Notes: generated from the sequence alone by a model not told the origin. Shown: positions 1 to 9,236, numbered from the stretch's first letter. The stretch: 64,000 bases of DNA from Methyloversatilis discipulorum (GCF_000527135.1 NZ_AZUP01000001.1:496001-560000), one strand, 5' to 3'. Made by a program: numbers and translations.

Positions 1-300
1 GCTCCACAGTCGCTGCGGCAGGCCGAGCGCATCGGGGAGGTGTCCGACCATGGCGGTCAGCAGCGTGCGCTCGACCGTGGCGTCAAGCTTGCGGCCGCTG
101 CCGGCGGTGCGGCCGCGCCGGCGCAGCAGCACCGCATCCCAGCCGCCGGCCAGATAGGCCTTGTGGGCGGCGATGACCGTAGGCGCGCTCAGACGCACCG
201 CGGCCGACACCGCGGCCACGGTCATGCCGGCCAGGCGCAGCCTGACGGCTTCGCGGCGGCGTTCGTTCAACTCTTCGGCAGGCAGGTTTCTAGCGTCCAT
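1..300 (-). CDS. IS630-type winged-helix transposase N-terminus, cut by the window edge
   Basis: Only the first 100 codons are present; the gene runs off the left edge with no stop. It begins MDARNLPAEELNERRREAV and reads as a helix-turn-helix region (residues about 10-60: LRLAGMTVAAVSAAVRLSAP), then GGWDAVLLRRRGRTAGSGRK and LPDALGLPQRLWS. This pattern resembles the N-terminal DNA-binding part of IS630-family transposases, where a GGW-AL-RGR-G stretch is followed by P-QLGLPFALW. The catalytic DDE region would lie outside the window. It is divergent from cysQ across a 120-bp AT-rich gap. Whether it is an intact element or a remnant cannot be told from here, and no terminal inverted repeat is visible. 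Confidence 0.6.
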   Translation of the reverse strand, partial: MDARNLPAEELNERRREAVRLRLAGMTVAAVSAAVRLSAPTVIAAHKAYLAGGWDAVLLRRRGRTAGSGRKLDATVERTLLTAMVGHLPDALGLPQRLWS

Positions 301-420
301 TCTTCACGGACAGGGTTGTCATCCGTCATGTAGAGTACAAGCATTCAGTGCGCAGATGATGTGCATTAATTATTTAGTGGCCGTTAAACCGACGGACAAC
401 TTGGCTTGTCAGGAGAGAAC

Positions 421-1197
421 ATGAAGGACGTCGCCGAACTGAAAACCTTGCACATGGCGCTGCTGGACATCGTCCGGGATGCGGGCAAGTGCGTGATGGA
501 TGTGTATGCGACTGACTTTGAAGTTACTGATAAATCAGATAATTCGCCGGTTACGCAAGCCGACAAGAAGGCGGATGAGGTGATCGTTGCCCGCTTGAAG
601 GCGCTGACACCGGATATTTTCATCGTGTCTGAAGAGTCGACCGAAGCTGGTCAGCGCCCTGCGGATGGCGCGCCTTTCTGGCTGGTTGATCCGCTGGATG
701 GCACGAAAGAGTTCATCAACCGCAACGGCGAATTCACGGTCAACATCGCGCTGATCGAAAACGGTCAGCCGGTGCTCGGGGTCGTGCTGGCGCCGGCCTT
801 GGGCCGCCTGTTCTCCGGCATCGCCGGCGTCGGCGCCTGGCTGGAGGATGCCGATGGCGCGCGCGAAATCCGCTGTCGCGTGCCGCCAGCCGAAGGTCTC
901 ACCGTGGTGGCCAGCCGTTCGCACGGCGACGCGGCCGCGCTCGACGCCTACCTCGCCGGACGCAAGGTGGCCGACCTGCGCAATGCCGGCTCGTCGCTGA
1001 AGATCTGCCTGGTCGCGGCCGGCGAAGCAGACGTCTATCCGCGCCTCGGCCGCACGATGGAATGGGACATCGCCGCCGGACACGCGGTGCTGGTCGCCGC
1101 CGGTGGCCGCATCGAGCAGGTCGACGGCTCGCCGTTCAGCTACGGCAAAGCGGATTTCGCCAACCCGCACTTCGCGGCCTGGGGGCTCGGCGCCTGA
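421..1197 (+). CDS. cysQ: CysQ-type 3'(2'),5'-bisphosphate nucleotidase
   Basis: 258-aa inositol-monophosphatase-fold enzyme. The metal-binding motifs are in place: SEES (about 70-73), VDPLDGT (89-95) and EWDIAAGH (214-221). CysQ removes the 3' phosphate of PAP or PAPS produced by sulfate assimilation and so prevents PAP poisoning; it is cytoplasmic and Mg-dependent. The ATG at 421 is preceded by AGGAGAG with 3-4 bases spacing, better than the in-frame TTG at 406. The next gene, an SLC13-type permease, starts 11 bp after the stop, so the two are probably co-transcribed. That suits a link to sulfate handling, although generic inositol-1-phosphatase activity cannot be excluded by sequence. Confidence 0.88.
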   Translation: MKDVAELKTLHMALLDIVRDAGKCVMDVYATDFEVTDKSDNSPVTQADKKADEVIVARLKALTPDIFIVSEESTEAGQRPADGAPFWLVDPLDGTKEFINRNGEFTVNIALIENGQPVLGVVLAPALGRLFSGIAGVGAWLEDADGAREIRCRVPPAEGLTVVASRSHGDAAALDAYLAGRKVADLRNAGSSLKICLVAAGEADVYPRLGRTMEWDIAAGHAVLVAAGGRIEQVDGSPFSYGKADFANPHFAAWGLGA

Positions 1198-1207
1198 GTT
1201 CCCTGTC

Positions 1208-2938
1208 ATGACCGCCTGGCTGGTTCTCGCCTCCATCGGCCTGCTGCTCGCACTGCTGGTGCATGGGCGTATCCCGCCGGCACCGTTGTTCGCCGGGCTG
1301 GCCACCAGTTACTACCTGGCCGGTTTGCTCGACCAGAAGGCCTGGCTGGCCAGTTACACCAATCCGGCGCTGGCCATGCTGGTCATGCTGCTGCTGGTGT
1401 CGCTGGTGATCGAGCGCTCGCCGATACTGGAGCGCGTGTCCGACCGGCTGCTGCGCGGCTCGCCCGGCTGGGCGGTCGTGCGCTTCACCTCGGTCACCAC
1501 GCTGTTCTCCGCCTTCCTGAACAACACCGCGGTGGTGGGTGCGCTGCTCGGCGTGGTGACCAAGCAGCGTCATCACCCGGCCTCGCTGTTGCTGATCCCG
1601 CTCTCCTTCGCCGCCATCGTCGGCGGCGTCACGACGCTGGTCGGTACCTCGACCAATCTGGTGGTCAGTTCGCTGATGGTGAATGCCGGCATGAAGCCGC
1701 TGGGCATGTTCGACCCGAGCTGGGTCGGCGTGCCAGTGGCGCTGGTGTGCGTGGCGGTGCTGGCACTGAGCGTGCGCCTGCTGCCGCGGCACGCGGCGAA
1801 CGACCGCGAACTGCAGCAGGCCTATTTTCTGGAAGCGCGGGTCGAGCCGGCGTCGTCGCTGATCGGCCGCAGCATCGAGCAGAACAGGCTGCGCAATCTC
1901 GAAGGCCTGTTCCTGCTCGAAATCATGCGCGACGGCAGGCTCATCTCGCCGGTCGCGCCGACCGAGGTGATCGAGTCGGGCGACGTGCTCATTTTCACCG
2001 GCGAGGTGGACAAGATGGCCGCGCTGCAGCGCTTCGACGGCCTGCAGGTGTTCGGCGTCGAGGCGGGTTCGCTGCTGCGCTCCAACCTGCTCGAAGTGGT
2101 GGTGTCCAGCCAGTCGGAACTGGCGAATAAGACGTTGCGCGAAGTTGATTTCCGCACCATGTTTGACGCTGGCGTGGTCGGCATACGCCGCGGCGACAAG
2201 CGCCTGACCGGCCAGCTCGGGCGCGTGCCGCTGCACGTCGGCGACAGCCTGCTGCTGGCGGTCGGCCCCGATTTCGCCAATCACCGCAACATCGACCGCA
2301 ACTTCCATCTGGTCGGCGGCACCGTGCGACCGCGGCTCACGCCGCTGCAGAGCCGGCTCACGCTGGGCGCCTTCGCAGCGGTGATCGCGCTGTCCGGTCT
2401 GGAAATCGTGCCGCTGTTCACCGGCCTGCTGCTGCTGCTCGGTGGCCTCGTGGTCAGCGGTCTGCTGACGCTGGGCGAAATGCGGCGACGCTTTCCGTTC
2501 GACCTGGTGCTTACCATCGGCTCGTCGCTGGCCATCGCCCAGGTGCTGGAGAACAGCGGCGCCGCGGAACTGATGACCGGCGCGTTGCGTGCGCTGTACG
2601 ACGGTCACGGCGTGGTGGGCGCCTTCATCGGCATCTATCTGCTGACGGTCATCCTGACCGAACTGGTGACCAACAACGCCGCTGCCGCGCTGGCCTTTCC
2701 GATCGCACTGTCGACCGCGCGCGCCTTCGACGCCGACCCGATGCCCTTCGTGATGGCCGTGCTGTACGGCGCCAGTGCCGGCTTCCTGATCCCTTTCGGC
2801 TACCAGACCCATCTGATGGTCTATTCGCCTGGGCGCTACCGCATGCTGGATTTCGTACGTGTCGGCCTGCCGATCAGCGTCGCCTATGGGGCGACCGTAC
2901 TGCTGCTGGTGCCGGTGTTCTTCCCGTTCGCCCGCTGA
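1208..2938 (+). CDS. SLC13-family permease with two RCK_C (TrkA-C) domains
   Basis: 576-aa integral membrane protein. Hydrophobic segments occupy about residues 1-190 and 405-576, with a soluble centre (about 200-390) that reads as two tandem TrkA-C/RCK_C domains (for example GRSIEQNRLRNLEGLFLLEI and ANKTLREVDFRTMFDAGVVG). The motifs SAFLNNTAVVG and GTSTNLVVS in the first half, and TELVTNNAAAALAFP in the second, are the paired re-entrant signatures of the divalent anion:sodium symporter superfamily. Members carry sulfate, di- or tricarboxylates; close linkage to cysQ makes sulfate or thiosulfate my preferred substrate (inference). The ATG at 1208 is chosen because upstream in-frame codons would lie inside cysQ. 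Confidence 0.82.
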   Translation: MTAWLVLASIGLLLALLVHGRIPPAPLFAGLATSYYLAGLLDQKAWLASYTNPALAMLVMLLLVSLVIERSPILERVSDRLLRGSPGWAVVRFTSVTTLFSAFLNNTAVVGALLGVVTKQRHHPASLLLIPLSFAAIVGGVTTLVGTSTNLVVSSLMVNAGMKPLGMFDPSWVGVPVALVCVAVLALSVRLLPRHAANDRELQQAYFLEARVEPASSLIGRSIEQNRLRNLEGLFLLEIMRDGRLISPVAPTEVIESGDVLIFTGEVDKMAALQRFDGLQVFGVEAGSLLRSNLLEVVVSSQSELANKTLREVDFRTMFDAGVVGIRRGDKRLTGQLGRVPLHVGDSLLLAVGPDFANHRNIDRNFHLVGGTVRPRLTPLQSRLTLGAFAAVIALSGLEIVPLFTGLLLLLGGLVVSGLLTLGEMRRRFPFDLVLTIGSSLAIAQVLENSGAAELMTGALRALYDGHGVVGAFIGIYLLTVILTELVTNNAAAALAFPIALSTARAFDADPMPFVMAVLYGASAGFLIPFGYQTHLMVYSPGRYRMLDFVRVGLPISVAYGATVLLLVPVFFPFAR

Positions 2939-2954
2939 ACTGCACAGGGCGCGC

Positions 2955-4145
2955 TCAGGCGGCCTGACCGGCGCACCAGCCCGACGACCAGGCCCACTGG
3001 AAGTTGTAACCGCCGAGCCAGCCGGTCACATCGACCACCTCGCCGACGAAGTGCAGGCCGGGTACCCGGCGAGCGGCCATCGTCTTCTGGTCGAGGTCAC
3101 GCGTATCGACACCACCCAGCGTCACTTCCGCCTTGTTGTAGCCGAGTGTGCCGGACGGATGCAGCGCCCAGCCCTTGAGCTTCGCCGCGATGTCGGCCAG
3201 CGCAGCGCGGGGCAGCTCGACCAGTGCGCTGTCCCATCGGCCGCCGCCTTCGAAATCCACCCACTGCTGGGCGAAGCGCTTCGGCAGGTGTTCCGCCAGC
3301 AGTCCAGCCAGTGTCTGCCGGCCGGCACGCGCCGATTGCAGCCAGCCTTCCGCGTCGTCCACGTCCGGCAGCAGGTCGATGCGTACCGGCTCGCGGCCGC
3401 CCGCCTGCTGCCAATAGCTCGAAGCCTGCAGGATGGCCGGACCGGACAGGCCGCGGTGGGTGAGCAGGGTCTGTTCGCGGAATTCCGGGCCGTCGCAGGA
3501 CGCGATCGAATCGAAGGAGGCGCCGGACAGTTCGCCGAAGCGGGCCAGCCAGTCCGGGTCCAGCGCCAGCGGTACCAGTGCCGGCTTGGGCGACACCACC
3601 TTGAGGCCGAACTGCTCGGCCACCTTGTAGCCGAAGGGCGTGGCGCCGATCTTGGGCACCGTGAGCCCGCCGGTGGCGATCACCAGCGAGGCGCCGAAGC
3701 GCACGCCCTGGTCGGTATCGACGCGGAACAGATCGCCTTCGCGCGTCACGCCCAGCACCGCCGACGGCTGCTGCCAGCGCACGCCGACCATGTCGCACTC
3801 GGCCTTCAGCAGGTCGATGATCTGCTGCGAACTGTCGTCGCAGAACAGCTGGCCCAGCGTCTTCTCGTGGTAGCGGATGCCGTGCCGCTCGACCAGCGCG
3901 ACGAAATCGCGCGGCGTGTAGCGCGACAGCGCCGAGCGGCAGAAATGCGGGTTCTGCGACAGGAAGCAGTCCGGCCGGAGGTCGCGGTTGGTGAAATTGC
4001 AGCGGCCGCCGCCTGAAATGCGGATCTTTTCGGCCAGCTTCGGATAGTGGTCGATCAGCAGCACGCTGCGGCCGCGGCTTCCCGCAGTGGCGGCACACAT
4101 CAGGCCGGCCGCGCCGGCGCCGATCACGATCACGTCGACATGCAT
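2955..4145 (-). CDS. HI0933/YhiN-family NAD(P)/FAD-dependent oxidoreductase (flavoprotein)
   Basis: 396-aa flavoprotein. The N-terminus VIVIGAGAAGLMCAATAG (5-22) is a GxGxxG dinucleotide-binding fold, followed by the family hallmark ISGGGRCNFTN (about 43-53). The C-terminal part has FVGEVVDVTGWLGGYNFQWA, which closes the FAD site. The family (YhiN, HI0933, BaiN) is widespread; BaiN reduces bile-acid intermediates in clostridia, but the substrate in proteobacteria is unknown. It converges with the SLC13 permease gene (17-bp gap) and is divergent from the sensor kinase gene. Length matches the family norm of about 390-410 aa. No redox partner is adjacent. Confidence 0.85.
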   Translation of the reverse strand: MHVDVIVIGAGAAGLMCAATAGSRGRSVLLIDHYPKLAEKIRISGGGRCNFTNRDLRPDCFLSQNPHFCRSALSRYTPRDFVALVERHGIRYHEKTLGQLFCDDSSQQIIDLLKAECDMVGVRWQQPSAVLGVTREGDLFRVDTDQGVRFGASLVIATGGLTVPKIGATPFGYKVAEQFGLKVVSPKPALVPLALDPDWLARFGELSGASFDSIASCDGPEFREQTLLTHRGLSGPAILQASSYWQQAGGREPVRIDLLPDVDDAEGWLQSARAGRQTLAGLLAEHLPKRFAQQWVDFEGGGRWDSALVELPRAALADIAAKLKGWALHPSGTLGYNKAEVTLGGVDTRDLDQKTMAARRVPGLHFVGEVVDVTGWLGGYNFQWAWSSGWCAGQAA

Positions 4146-4225
4146 GGACGGGGAGGGCGGATGGACGAAAGGCGCGAGTGTAGCGGGCGGCAGCGCAAAC
4201 CCGAGGCCTGAAGTAGCATCGCCGG

Positions 4226-6238
4226 ATGCGATTCATCCACTCCCTGCGTCGCGGTTCGGTGCGCACCCGGCTGGTCATGCTGGTGCTGGCGCCGCCATTG
4301 CTGATGCTGCCGCTGCTGATCGGGCTGGTCGTGCACTGGGGCAATTCGGCCTACGACCAGCTGCTCATCTACAAGGTGAATGCCGAACTGACCATCGCGC
4401 GCCAGTATTTCGACCGCGTACTCGATGGCCAGAAACAGGCGATTGCCGGTCTCGCCGCATCGGGCAGGCTGCGCAGCGTGCTCGACAACCCGGCGAAGCT
4501 CGGCGCGCTGCTGGGCGCTCAAGCGAGCTCGCAGCACTTCGACTATCTGTACGTGCTCGATCGCGAGGGGCGGGTGCGTGCAGCATCCAACGGCGCGAAG
4601 CCCGGTGAGACGCGCACCGACTGGCCGGTGGTGCGCGGTGCGCTCGCAGGCGACGCCAAGGTCGTGCTGTCGGTGTTCGACGCCGCTCGGCTCGAAGCGA
4701 TCAGCCCGCCGCTGCTGGAGCGCGCCCGCCTCGCCATCGTACCGACCACCAACGCCCGACCCGATCCGCGCAGCGAGGAAGACCGCGGCATGGTGATCCA
4801 CATCGCGGTGCCGATACTCGACGCGCAGGGCGAACAGATCGGCGTGCTCGAGGGCGGTCAGTTGCTGAACCGCAATCTCGATTTCGTCGACACCATCAAC
4901 GACCTCGTCTACAACGACGGCGCACTGCCGCTGGGCTCGCGCGGCACCGCCACGCTCTTTCTCGACGATGTGCGCATCGCCACCAATGTGCGCATGTTCG
5001 GCGGTGACCGCGCGCTCGGCACGCGCGTATCGGCGGCGGTGCGCCACCGCGTGCTCGACAACGGCGAGCGCTGGCTGGACCGCGCCTTCGTCGTGAACGA
5101 CTGGTATGTGTCGGGCTATGAGCCGGTGGTCGATGGCGACGACCGGCGCATCGGCATGCTCTACGTCGGCTTTCTCGAAGCGCCCTTCCGCGAGGTGAAG
5201 CAGAACATCCTGGCGGCGCTGATCGGGCTGTTCGCGCTCATCATGGCGGCCGGCGTCGTGCTGTCGCTGCGCGGTGCGCGCAGCATCTTCAGACCGATCG
5301 AGCGGATGGACGCCACCATCGGCGCCGTCGAGAAAGGCGACCCCTCGGCGCGCACCGGTGCGGTCGAGGGTGGCGAGGAGATCGCCCGTCTGGCCAGTCA
5401 CCTCGACACGCTGCTCGACACTGTGGCCGCGCGCGAAGCCGAGCTGAAACAGCTCAATGCCGAACTGGACCAGAAGGTGGTCGAGCGCACGGCCGAACTG
5501 CGCGAGGCGCAGCGCCAGCTGGTGCGCTCGGAAAAGCTGGCCGCCATCGGCCAGCTCACCGCCGGCGTGGCACACGAAATCAACAACCCGATCGCCGTCA
5601 TGCAGGGCAATCTCGACCTGATGCGCGCCTTGCTCGGCCCGGCCGGCAATACGGTGAAGACCGAAATCCGGCTGCTCGACGAACAGATCAACCGCATCCG
5701 CGTCATCGTGACCAAGCTGCTGCAGTACGCGCGACCGGGCGAGTTCGCCGGCTATGTGGACGAGCTGGACACCGGCGCGCTGCTGCACGACACGCTGCCG
5801 CTGGTGCAGCACCAGGCGCGCAAGTCGGGCGTCGACATCGTGTTCGATACCGCGGCGACGACGCGCGTGCGCATCAATCGCGATGAACTGCAGCAGGTGC
5901 TGGTGAACCTCGTCGTCAATGCGCTGCACGCGATGCCCGACGGCGGCACACTGACGCTGAGCACGCGCGACAGCGTCGATCCGCCCGGCGCGCGCATCGA
6001 CGTGCGCGACACCGGCCACGGCATCGCGCCCGAACACATCGGCCGCGTATTCGACCCCTTCTTCACCACCAAGCGCTCGGAAGGCACCGGCCTCGGGCTG
6101 TCGGTGTCACTCGGTCTGATCGAGCGCTATGGCGGCACCATCACGGTCAGCAGCACGCCGGGCGAGGGCACCTGCTTCAGCGTGCACCTGCTGGCCGAAC
6201 CGCAGTTCCGCGGCGCCGAGGGGCCGGCGCACGCGTAA
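4226..6238 (+). CDS. Cache-domain sensor histidine kinase, orphan
   Basis: 670-aa membrane histidine kinase. TM1 lies at about 16-40 (TRLVMLVLAPPLLMLPLLIG) and TM2 at about 333-352 (LAALIGLFALIMAAGVVLS), enclosing about 290 extracytoplasmic residues that look like a double-Cache sensor (YLYVLDREGRVRAAS; VHIAVPILDAQGE). HAMP, a coiled coil and HisKA with LTAGVAHEINNPIAV (phospho-acceptor His near 450) follow; HATPase_c shows NLVVNALHAM, DTGHGIA and GTGLGLSVS. No response regulator is adjacent, so its partner must be encoded elsewhere. The gene is flanked by the divergent flavoprotein gene and a REP cluster. The ligand is unknown; Cache domains usually bind small organic acids or amino acids. 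Confidence 0.88.
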   Translation: MRFIHSLRRGSVRTRLVMLVLAPPLLMLPLLIGLVVHWGNSAYDQLLIYKVNAELTIARQYFDRVLDGQKQAIAGLAASGRLRSVLDNPAKLGALLGAQASSQHFDYLYVLDREGRVRAASNGAKPGETRTDWPVVRGALAGDAKVVLSVFDAARLEAISPPLLERARLAIVPTTNARPDPRSEEDRGMVIHIAVPILDAQGEQIGVLEGGQLLNRNLDFVDTINDLVYNDGALPLGSRGTATLFLDDVRIATNVRMFGGDRALGTRVSAAVRHRVLDNGERWLDRAFVVNDWYVSGYEPVVDGDDRRIGMLYVGFLEAPFREVKQNILAALIGLFALIMAAGVVLSLRGARSIFRPIERMDATIGAVEKGDPSARTGAVEGGEEIARLASHLDTLLDTVAAREAELKQLNAELDQKVVERTAELREAQRQLVRSEKLAAIGQLTAGVAHEINNPIAVMQGNLDLMRALLGPAGNTVKTEIRLLDEQINRIRVIVTKLLQYARPGEFAGYVDELDTGALLHDTLPLVQHQARKSGVDIVFDTAATTRVRINRDELQQVLVNLVVNALHAMPDGGTLTLSTRDSVDPPGARIDVRDTGHGIAPEHIGRVFDPFFTTKRSEGTGLGLSVSLGLIERYGGTITVSSTPGEGTCFSVHLLAEPQFRGAEGPAHA

Positions 6239-6273
6239 GGGCGGCGTCGCGACGTGGTCGGCTTCGATGTCGG

Positions 6274-6303
6274 CTGCAATCGCGAGCAAGCTTGCTCCCA
6301 CAG
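6274..6303 (-). repeat. REP-like palindromic repeat, copy 1
   Basis: Short palindrome ending in GCTCCCACAG, with the core CGCGAGCAAGCTTGCTCCCA. The stem GAGCAAGCTTGCTC is self-complementary. The conserved head GTGGGAG (on the minus strand) is shared with four other copies in this window, while the stem bases differ. This is the form of Pseudomonas/Rhodocyclales REP sequences. Confidence 0.75.
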
Positions 6304-6337
6304 AAACCCGGCTCAGCTCGCGGATCGGGAGTGTGTT

Positions 6338-6366
6338 CGTGGGAGCGACCTTTGGTCGCGATGCGG
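6338..6366 (+). repeat. REP-like palindromic repeat, copy 2
   Basis: Head GTGGGAG followed by the stem-loop GCGACCTTTGGTCGC. It is arranged head-to-head against copy 3, which carries the same stem, so copies 2 and 3 form a BIME-like inverted pair separated by about 30 bp. It lies between convergent genes (sensor kinase and pldA). Confidence 0.8.
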
Positions 6367-6394
6367 CGATCGAGGGCCGCCGGCTTCGGTACAT

Positions 6395-6426
6395 GCCGCA
6401 ATCGCGACCAAAGGTCGCTCCCACAG
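6395..6426 (-). repeat. REP-like palindromic repeat, copy 3
   Basis: Inverted partner of copy 2: ATCGCGACCAAAGGTCGCTC followed by CCACAG. The pair can form a long cruciform or hairpin between the converging sensor kinase and pldA genes and may contribute to transcript termination or stability. No RAYT transposase gene is present in the window. Confidence 0.8.
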
Positions 6427-6466
6427 AACCTTCGCTCGAGTCGCCGACCCGTCTCCTGCCGCTGCC

Positions 6467-7663
6467 TCAGCGCACGATGGAAAAACCGACCCGGAACTGC
6501 GCCGGACCGCTGCGGTTGTAGTCGATCAGGCTCTCGCCGTAGCCATTGAAGTACTGGAAGTGCAGGAAGCCGCCGGCGCCGGCATCGGCCAGCAGGCGGC
6601 GCTTCAGGCGGTAGGACAGGTCGAGCTGCAGCGAGCCCTGGTCGCCCGGATAGCTTTCCGCCTTCAGCAGCCAGCCGTCGTCATTGCCCACTTCGAGGCC
6701 GACCAGCGCGTAGCCACGGTACTTCGAAATGTCGCGGTTGGTCGGGTCGCGGTCGGTGTAATCGAACAGCTTCACCGAGGCGCCGACGTGCGTGTTGTGG
6801 TCGATGTCCCAGCGCCATGAGGGCTTCACGAACAGGGTGTCGATCGAGCGCGATTCGCTGCCGTCGCGTCCGTTCGACTGGTGCTCGTAGCCGGCTTGCG
6901 CGCTGACCGTGTGACGCGAACCGATCTGCCGGTAGGGGCCGAACTCGTAGAAGAAGCTGGGCTTGTAAGTGGTGTCGCGGAAGGGTTTGGAGTCGCCGCT
7001 CCAGTCCCAGGTCGAGGTCTGGGTGTAGCCGAAGTGCAGGCCGGTCAGCAGATCGCCGAGCGGCAGTTCGGTCGCCCAGCCCTCCGGGTCGAAGATGCGG
7101 TACTTGAACGACAGCTGGAAGCGCGCCGTGGTGTCGCCGCGTGAGCCGGCGACGAAATAGACCGGTTCGTGCGTCCCCAGACCGATGCGATTGCGGCCCA
7201 GATTGACCACGCCCGCCGGTTCGGCGTCCGGGTCGTCGGTCGCGGCGGGTCGTGTGGCGCCGGGCGTCGTGACGGCGACCGCGCCGGCGGCCAGCGGCGC
7301 CGGCCTGAGCTGCACCAGAAGTACGCTGGACGCAGCCGAGGTCAGTTCCAGACGACCGGTGCCGTCGAGATCGGTCGGGAATACTGCCGAGTAGTCGCGT
7401 CGCCCGCCCTGTGTCGGCGTGGCAGCACGCAGCGTCACGTCGGCGGCGCGGGCGCCGACGATGATGCGCGCCTTCAGTTCGTCGGGCAGTGTGTCGCCGG
7501 TGGTCGACACGACGGTGAGCGTGAGCGGCAGACCCGGATCGACCACGGTCTGCCGCGTGGCAAGCAGCAGGTCAGCCTGTGCGGGGGCGGCGAGCAGTGC
7601 GCCGAGCAGCGCGAACAGCGTGGCGGCGGGACGGAAGGACGCGGCGTGGCGCGGGCGGATCAT
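6467..7663 (-). CDS. pldA: Outer-membrane phospholipase A (OMPLA)
   Basis: 398-aa precursor with a signal peptide (about 1-30, ending APAQA). The C-terminal barrel holds the catalytic motif YEHQSNGRDG, giving His261 and Ser263 of the OMPLA His-Ser-Asn site, plus FNGYGESLIDYNRS near the end. The enzyme hydrolyses phospholipids that have flipped into the outer leaflet of the outer membrane; it is Ca-dependent and active as a dimer. The start at 7663 has AGGAGCC upstream; an upstream in-frame ATG at 7741 lacks a site. The N-terminal extension before the barrel (about 30-150, with a beta-rich stretch) is longer than in E. coli PldA (about 290 aa) but is seen in betaproteobacterial forms. Confidence 0.9.
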   Translation of the reverse strand: MIRPRHAASFRPAATLFALLGALLAAPAQADLLLATRQTVVDPGLPLTLTVVSTTGDTLPDELKARIIVGARAADVTLRAATPTQGGRRDYSAVFPTDLDGTGRLELTSAASSVLLVQLRPAPLAAGAVAVTTPGATRPAATDDPDAEPAGVVNLGRNRIGLGTHEPVYFVAGSRGDTTARFQLSFKYRIFDPEGWATELPLGDLLTGLHFGYTQTSTWDWSGDSKPFRDTTYKPSFFYEFGPYRQIGSRHTVSAQAGYEHQSNGRDGSESRSIDTLFVKPSWRWDIDHNTHVGASVKLFDYTDRDPTNRDISKYRGYALVGLEVGNDDGWLLKAESYPGDQGSLQLDLSYRLKRRLLADAGAGGFLHFQYFNGYGESLIDYNRSGPAQFRVGFSIVR

Positions 7664-7764
7664 GGCGAGGCTCCTGGGTGGACTGCCCGCGATTCTGCCT
7701 CGGCGCCGGCACCTTGCGCTGTCGGCATGAGCCGACCGCACGCAGGCGCCGTCCTACCGCGTGT

Positions 7765-8967
7765 TCACCACAGCGTTTCCCGCTCCGGCGACGCACTGAT
7801 GCGATGGATGGCGAGGTCGGCCCCCTCGAATTCCTGCTCCGGGTCGAGGCGCAGTCCGACGAAGACGCGGATCGTGCCGTAGATGACGAAGCCGCCGGCC
7901 AGCGCGATGGCGACGCCGGCCACGGTGCCGACCAGCTGAGTCATGAAGGTGACCGAGCCCAGACCGCCGAGCGCTTCCAGTCCGAACAGGCCGGCTGCGA
8001 TGCCGCCCCAGGCGCCGCACAGACCGTGCAGCGGCCATACGCCGAGCACGTCGTCGATCTTCCAGCGATTCTGCGTCAGCGTGAACATCAGTACGAACAG
8101 GCCGCCGGCGACCGCACCGGTGGCCAGCGCACCGAGCGGGTGCATCAGGTCGGAACCGGCGCAGACCGCGACCAGCCCGGCCAGCGGGCCGTTGTGCACG
8201 AAACCGGGGTCGTTGCGACCGGCCACCAGTGCGACCAGCGTGCCGCCGACCATGGCCATCAGCGAATTGACGGCGACCAGGCCATTCACCGCTTCCAGCT
8301 TCTGCGCGCTCATCACGTTGAAGCCGAACCAGCCCACGGTCAGTATCCAGGCGCCCAGGGCGAGGAAGGGAATGCTCGATGGCGGGTGGGCGGAGATGCC
8401 ACCGTCGCGCGAATAGCGGCCGCGCCGCGCGCCGAGCAGCAGCACGGCGGCGAGCGCGACCCAGCCGCCGAAGGCATGCACCACCACCGAGCCGGCGAAG
8501 TCATGGAAAGGGGCACCGAACTGCGTTTCAAGCCATTTCTGGAAGCCGAAGTTGGCGTTCCACACCATGCCTTCGAACAGCGGATAGAGCAGGCCGACGA
8601 TCAGCGCGGTCGCCATCACCTGCGGCCAGAAGCGCGCGCGTTCGGCGATGCCGCCGGACACGATGGCCGGGATCGCGGCCGCGAAGGTGAGCAGGAAAAA
8701 GAACTTCACCAGGTCGTAACCACTCGACTGTGTCAGCGAAGCTGCGCTGCCGAAGAAGTGCACGCCATAGGAAATGCCGTAGCCGATGAAAAAATACACC
8801 AGCGTCGATACGCAGAAGTCGACCAGAATCTTCACCAGTGCATTCACCTGACTCTTGCGCCGCACCGTGCCGACTTCGAGGAAGGCAAAGCCGGCGTGCA
8901 TCGCCAGCACCATGATGGCGCCGAGCAGGATGAACAACACGTCGGTCGATGTCTTGAAACTGTCCAT
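7765..8967 (-). CDS. amtB: Ammonium transporter AmtB
   Basis: 400-aa multi-spanning channel. The paired pore histidines are present: VVVHAFGGW (His164) and WPLHGLCGAWGG (His near 312). Conserved Amt stretches include HDFAGS and WFGFNVMSA. It carries ammonium/ammonia across the inner membrane under nitrogen limitation. The ATG at 8967 has GGAGC upstream; the longer frame to 9060 would run across the promoter. A -24/-12 sequence lies 34-49 bp upstream, consistent with NtrC/sigma-54 control. No glnK gene accompanies it, unlike the usual glnK-amtB pair. It is divergent from gdhA, so ammonium uptake and assimilation are neighbours. Confidence 0.93.
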   Translation of the reverse strand: MDSFKTSTDVLFILLGAIMVLAMHAGFAFLEVGTVRRKSQVNALVKILVDFCVSTLVYFFIGYGISYGVHFFGSAASLTQSSGYDLVKFFFLLTFAAAIPAIVSGGIAERARFWPQVMATALIVGLLYPLFEGMVWNANFGFQKWLETQFGAPFHDFAGSVVVHAFGGWVALAAVLLLGARRGRYSRDGGISAHPPSSIPFLALGAWILTVGWFGFNVMSAQKLEAVNGLVAVNSLMAMVGGTLVALVAGRNDPGFVHNGPLAGLVAVCAGSDLMHPLGALATGAVAGGLFVLMFTLTQNRWKIDDVLGVWPLHGLCGAWGGIAAGLFGLEALGGLGSVTFMTQLVGTVAGVAIALAGGFVIYGTIRVFVGLRLDPEQEFEGADLAIHRISASPERETLW

Positions 8968-9000
8968 GAGGGCTCCGGAAATCACAATCGCGGTGCGTTT

Positions 9001-9016
9001 AGCAAGGAGCGCACCA
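9001..9016 (-). promoter_or_regulatory. sigma-54 (-24/-12) promoter of amtB
   Basis: On the minus strand TGGTGCGCTCCTTGCT matches the consensus TGGCACGNNNNTTGCW with GG and GC exactly 10 bases apart; only two core positions differ. The predicted start of transcription is near 8990, about 23 bases before the amtB ATG. Confidence 0.75.
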
Positions 9017-9148
9017 GAATGTGACGGTCCGGTGACGGTTGATGCACGACGATTGAGCATTGCCCGGCGTGCCGCACCGGGCCGTGCTCCCGATGCGGGT
9101 CATGGACGGCGCGTGGTCCGCACTGCGGCGGGGCGTTGCCCGTTTGAT

Positions 9149-9165
9149 GGCACTAAAAGTGTGCC
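9149..9165. promoter_or_regulatory. Candidate NtrC site in the amtB-gdhA divergent region
   Basis: GGCACTAAAAGTGTGCC is an inverted repeat with the GCAC-N7-GTGC spacing typical of NtrC binding sites. It lies about 135 bp upstream of the amtB -24 element and 72 bp before the gdhA start, so it could serve either gene. This is pattern matching only. Confidence 0.5.
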
Positions 9166-9236
9166 TGCTGAAACAAAATCGATCAAAATGCCCCGCTGTG
9201 GTGCAAAGAGCTTTGTGCGAGATTCAGGAGACAGTG

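Noticed and set aside
4130..6037. Long open frame on the minus strand across the sensor kinase gene
   Set aside because: Its residues are low-complexity Arg/His/Ala/Gln typical of antisense frames in GC-rich DNA; the plus-strand kinase has clear domains.
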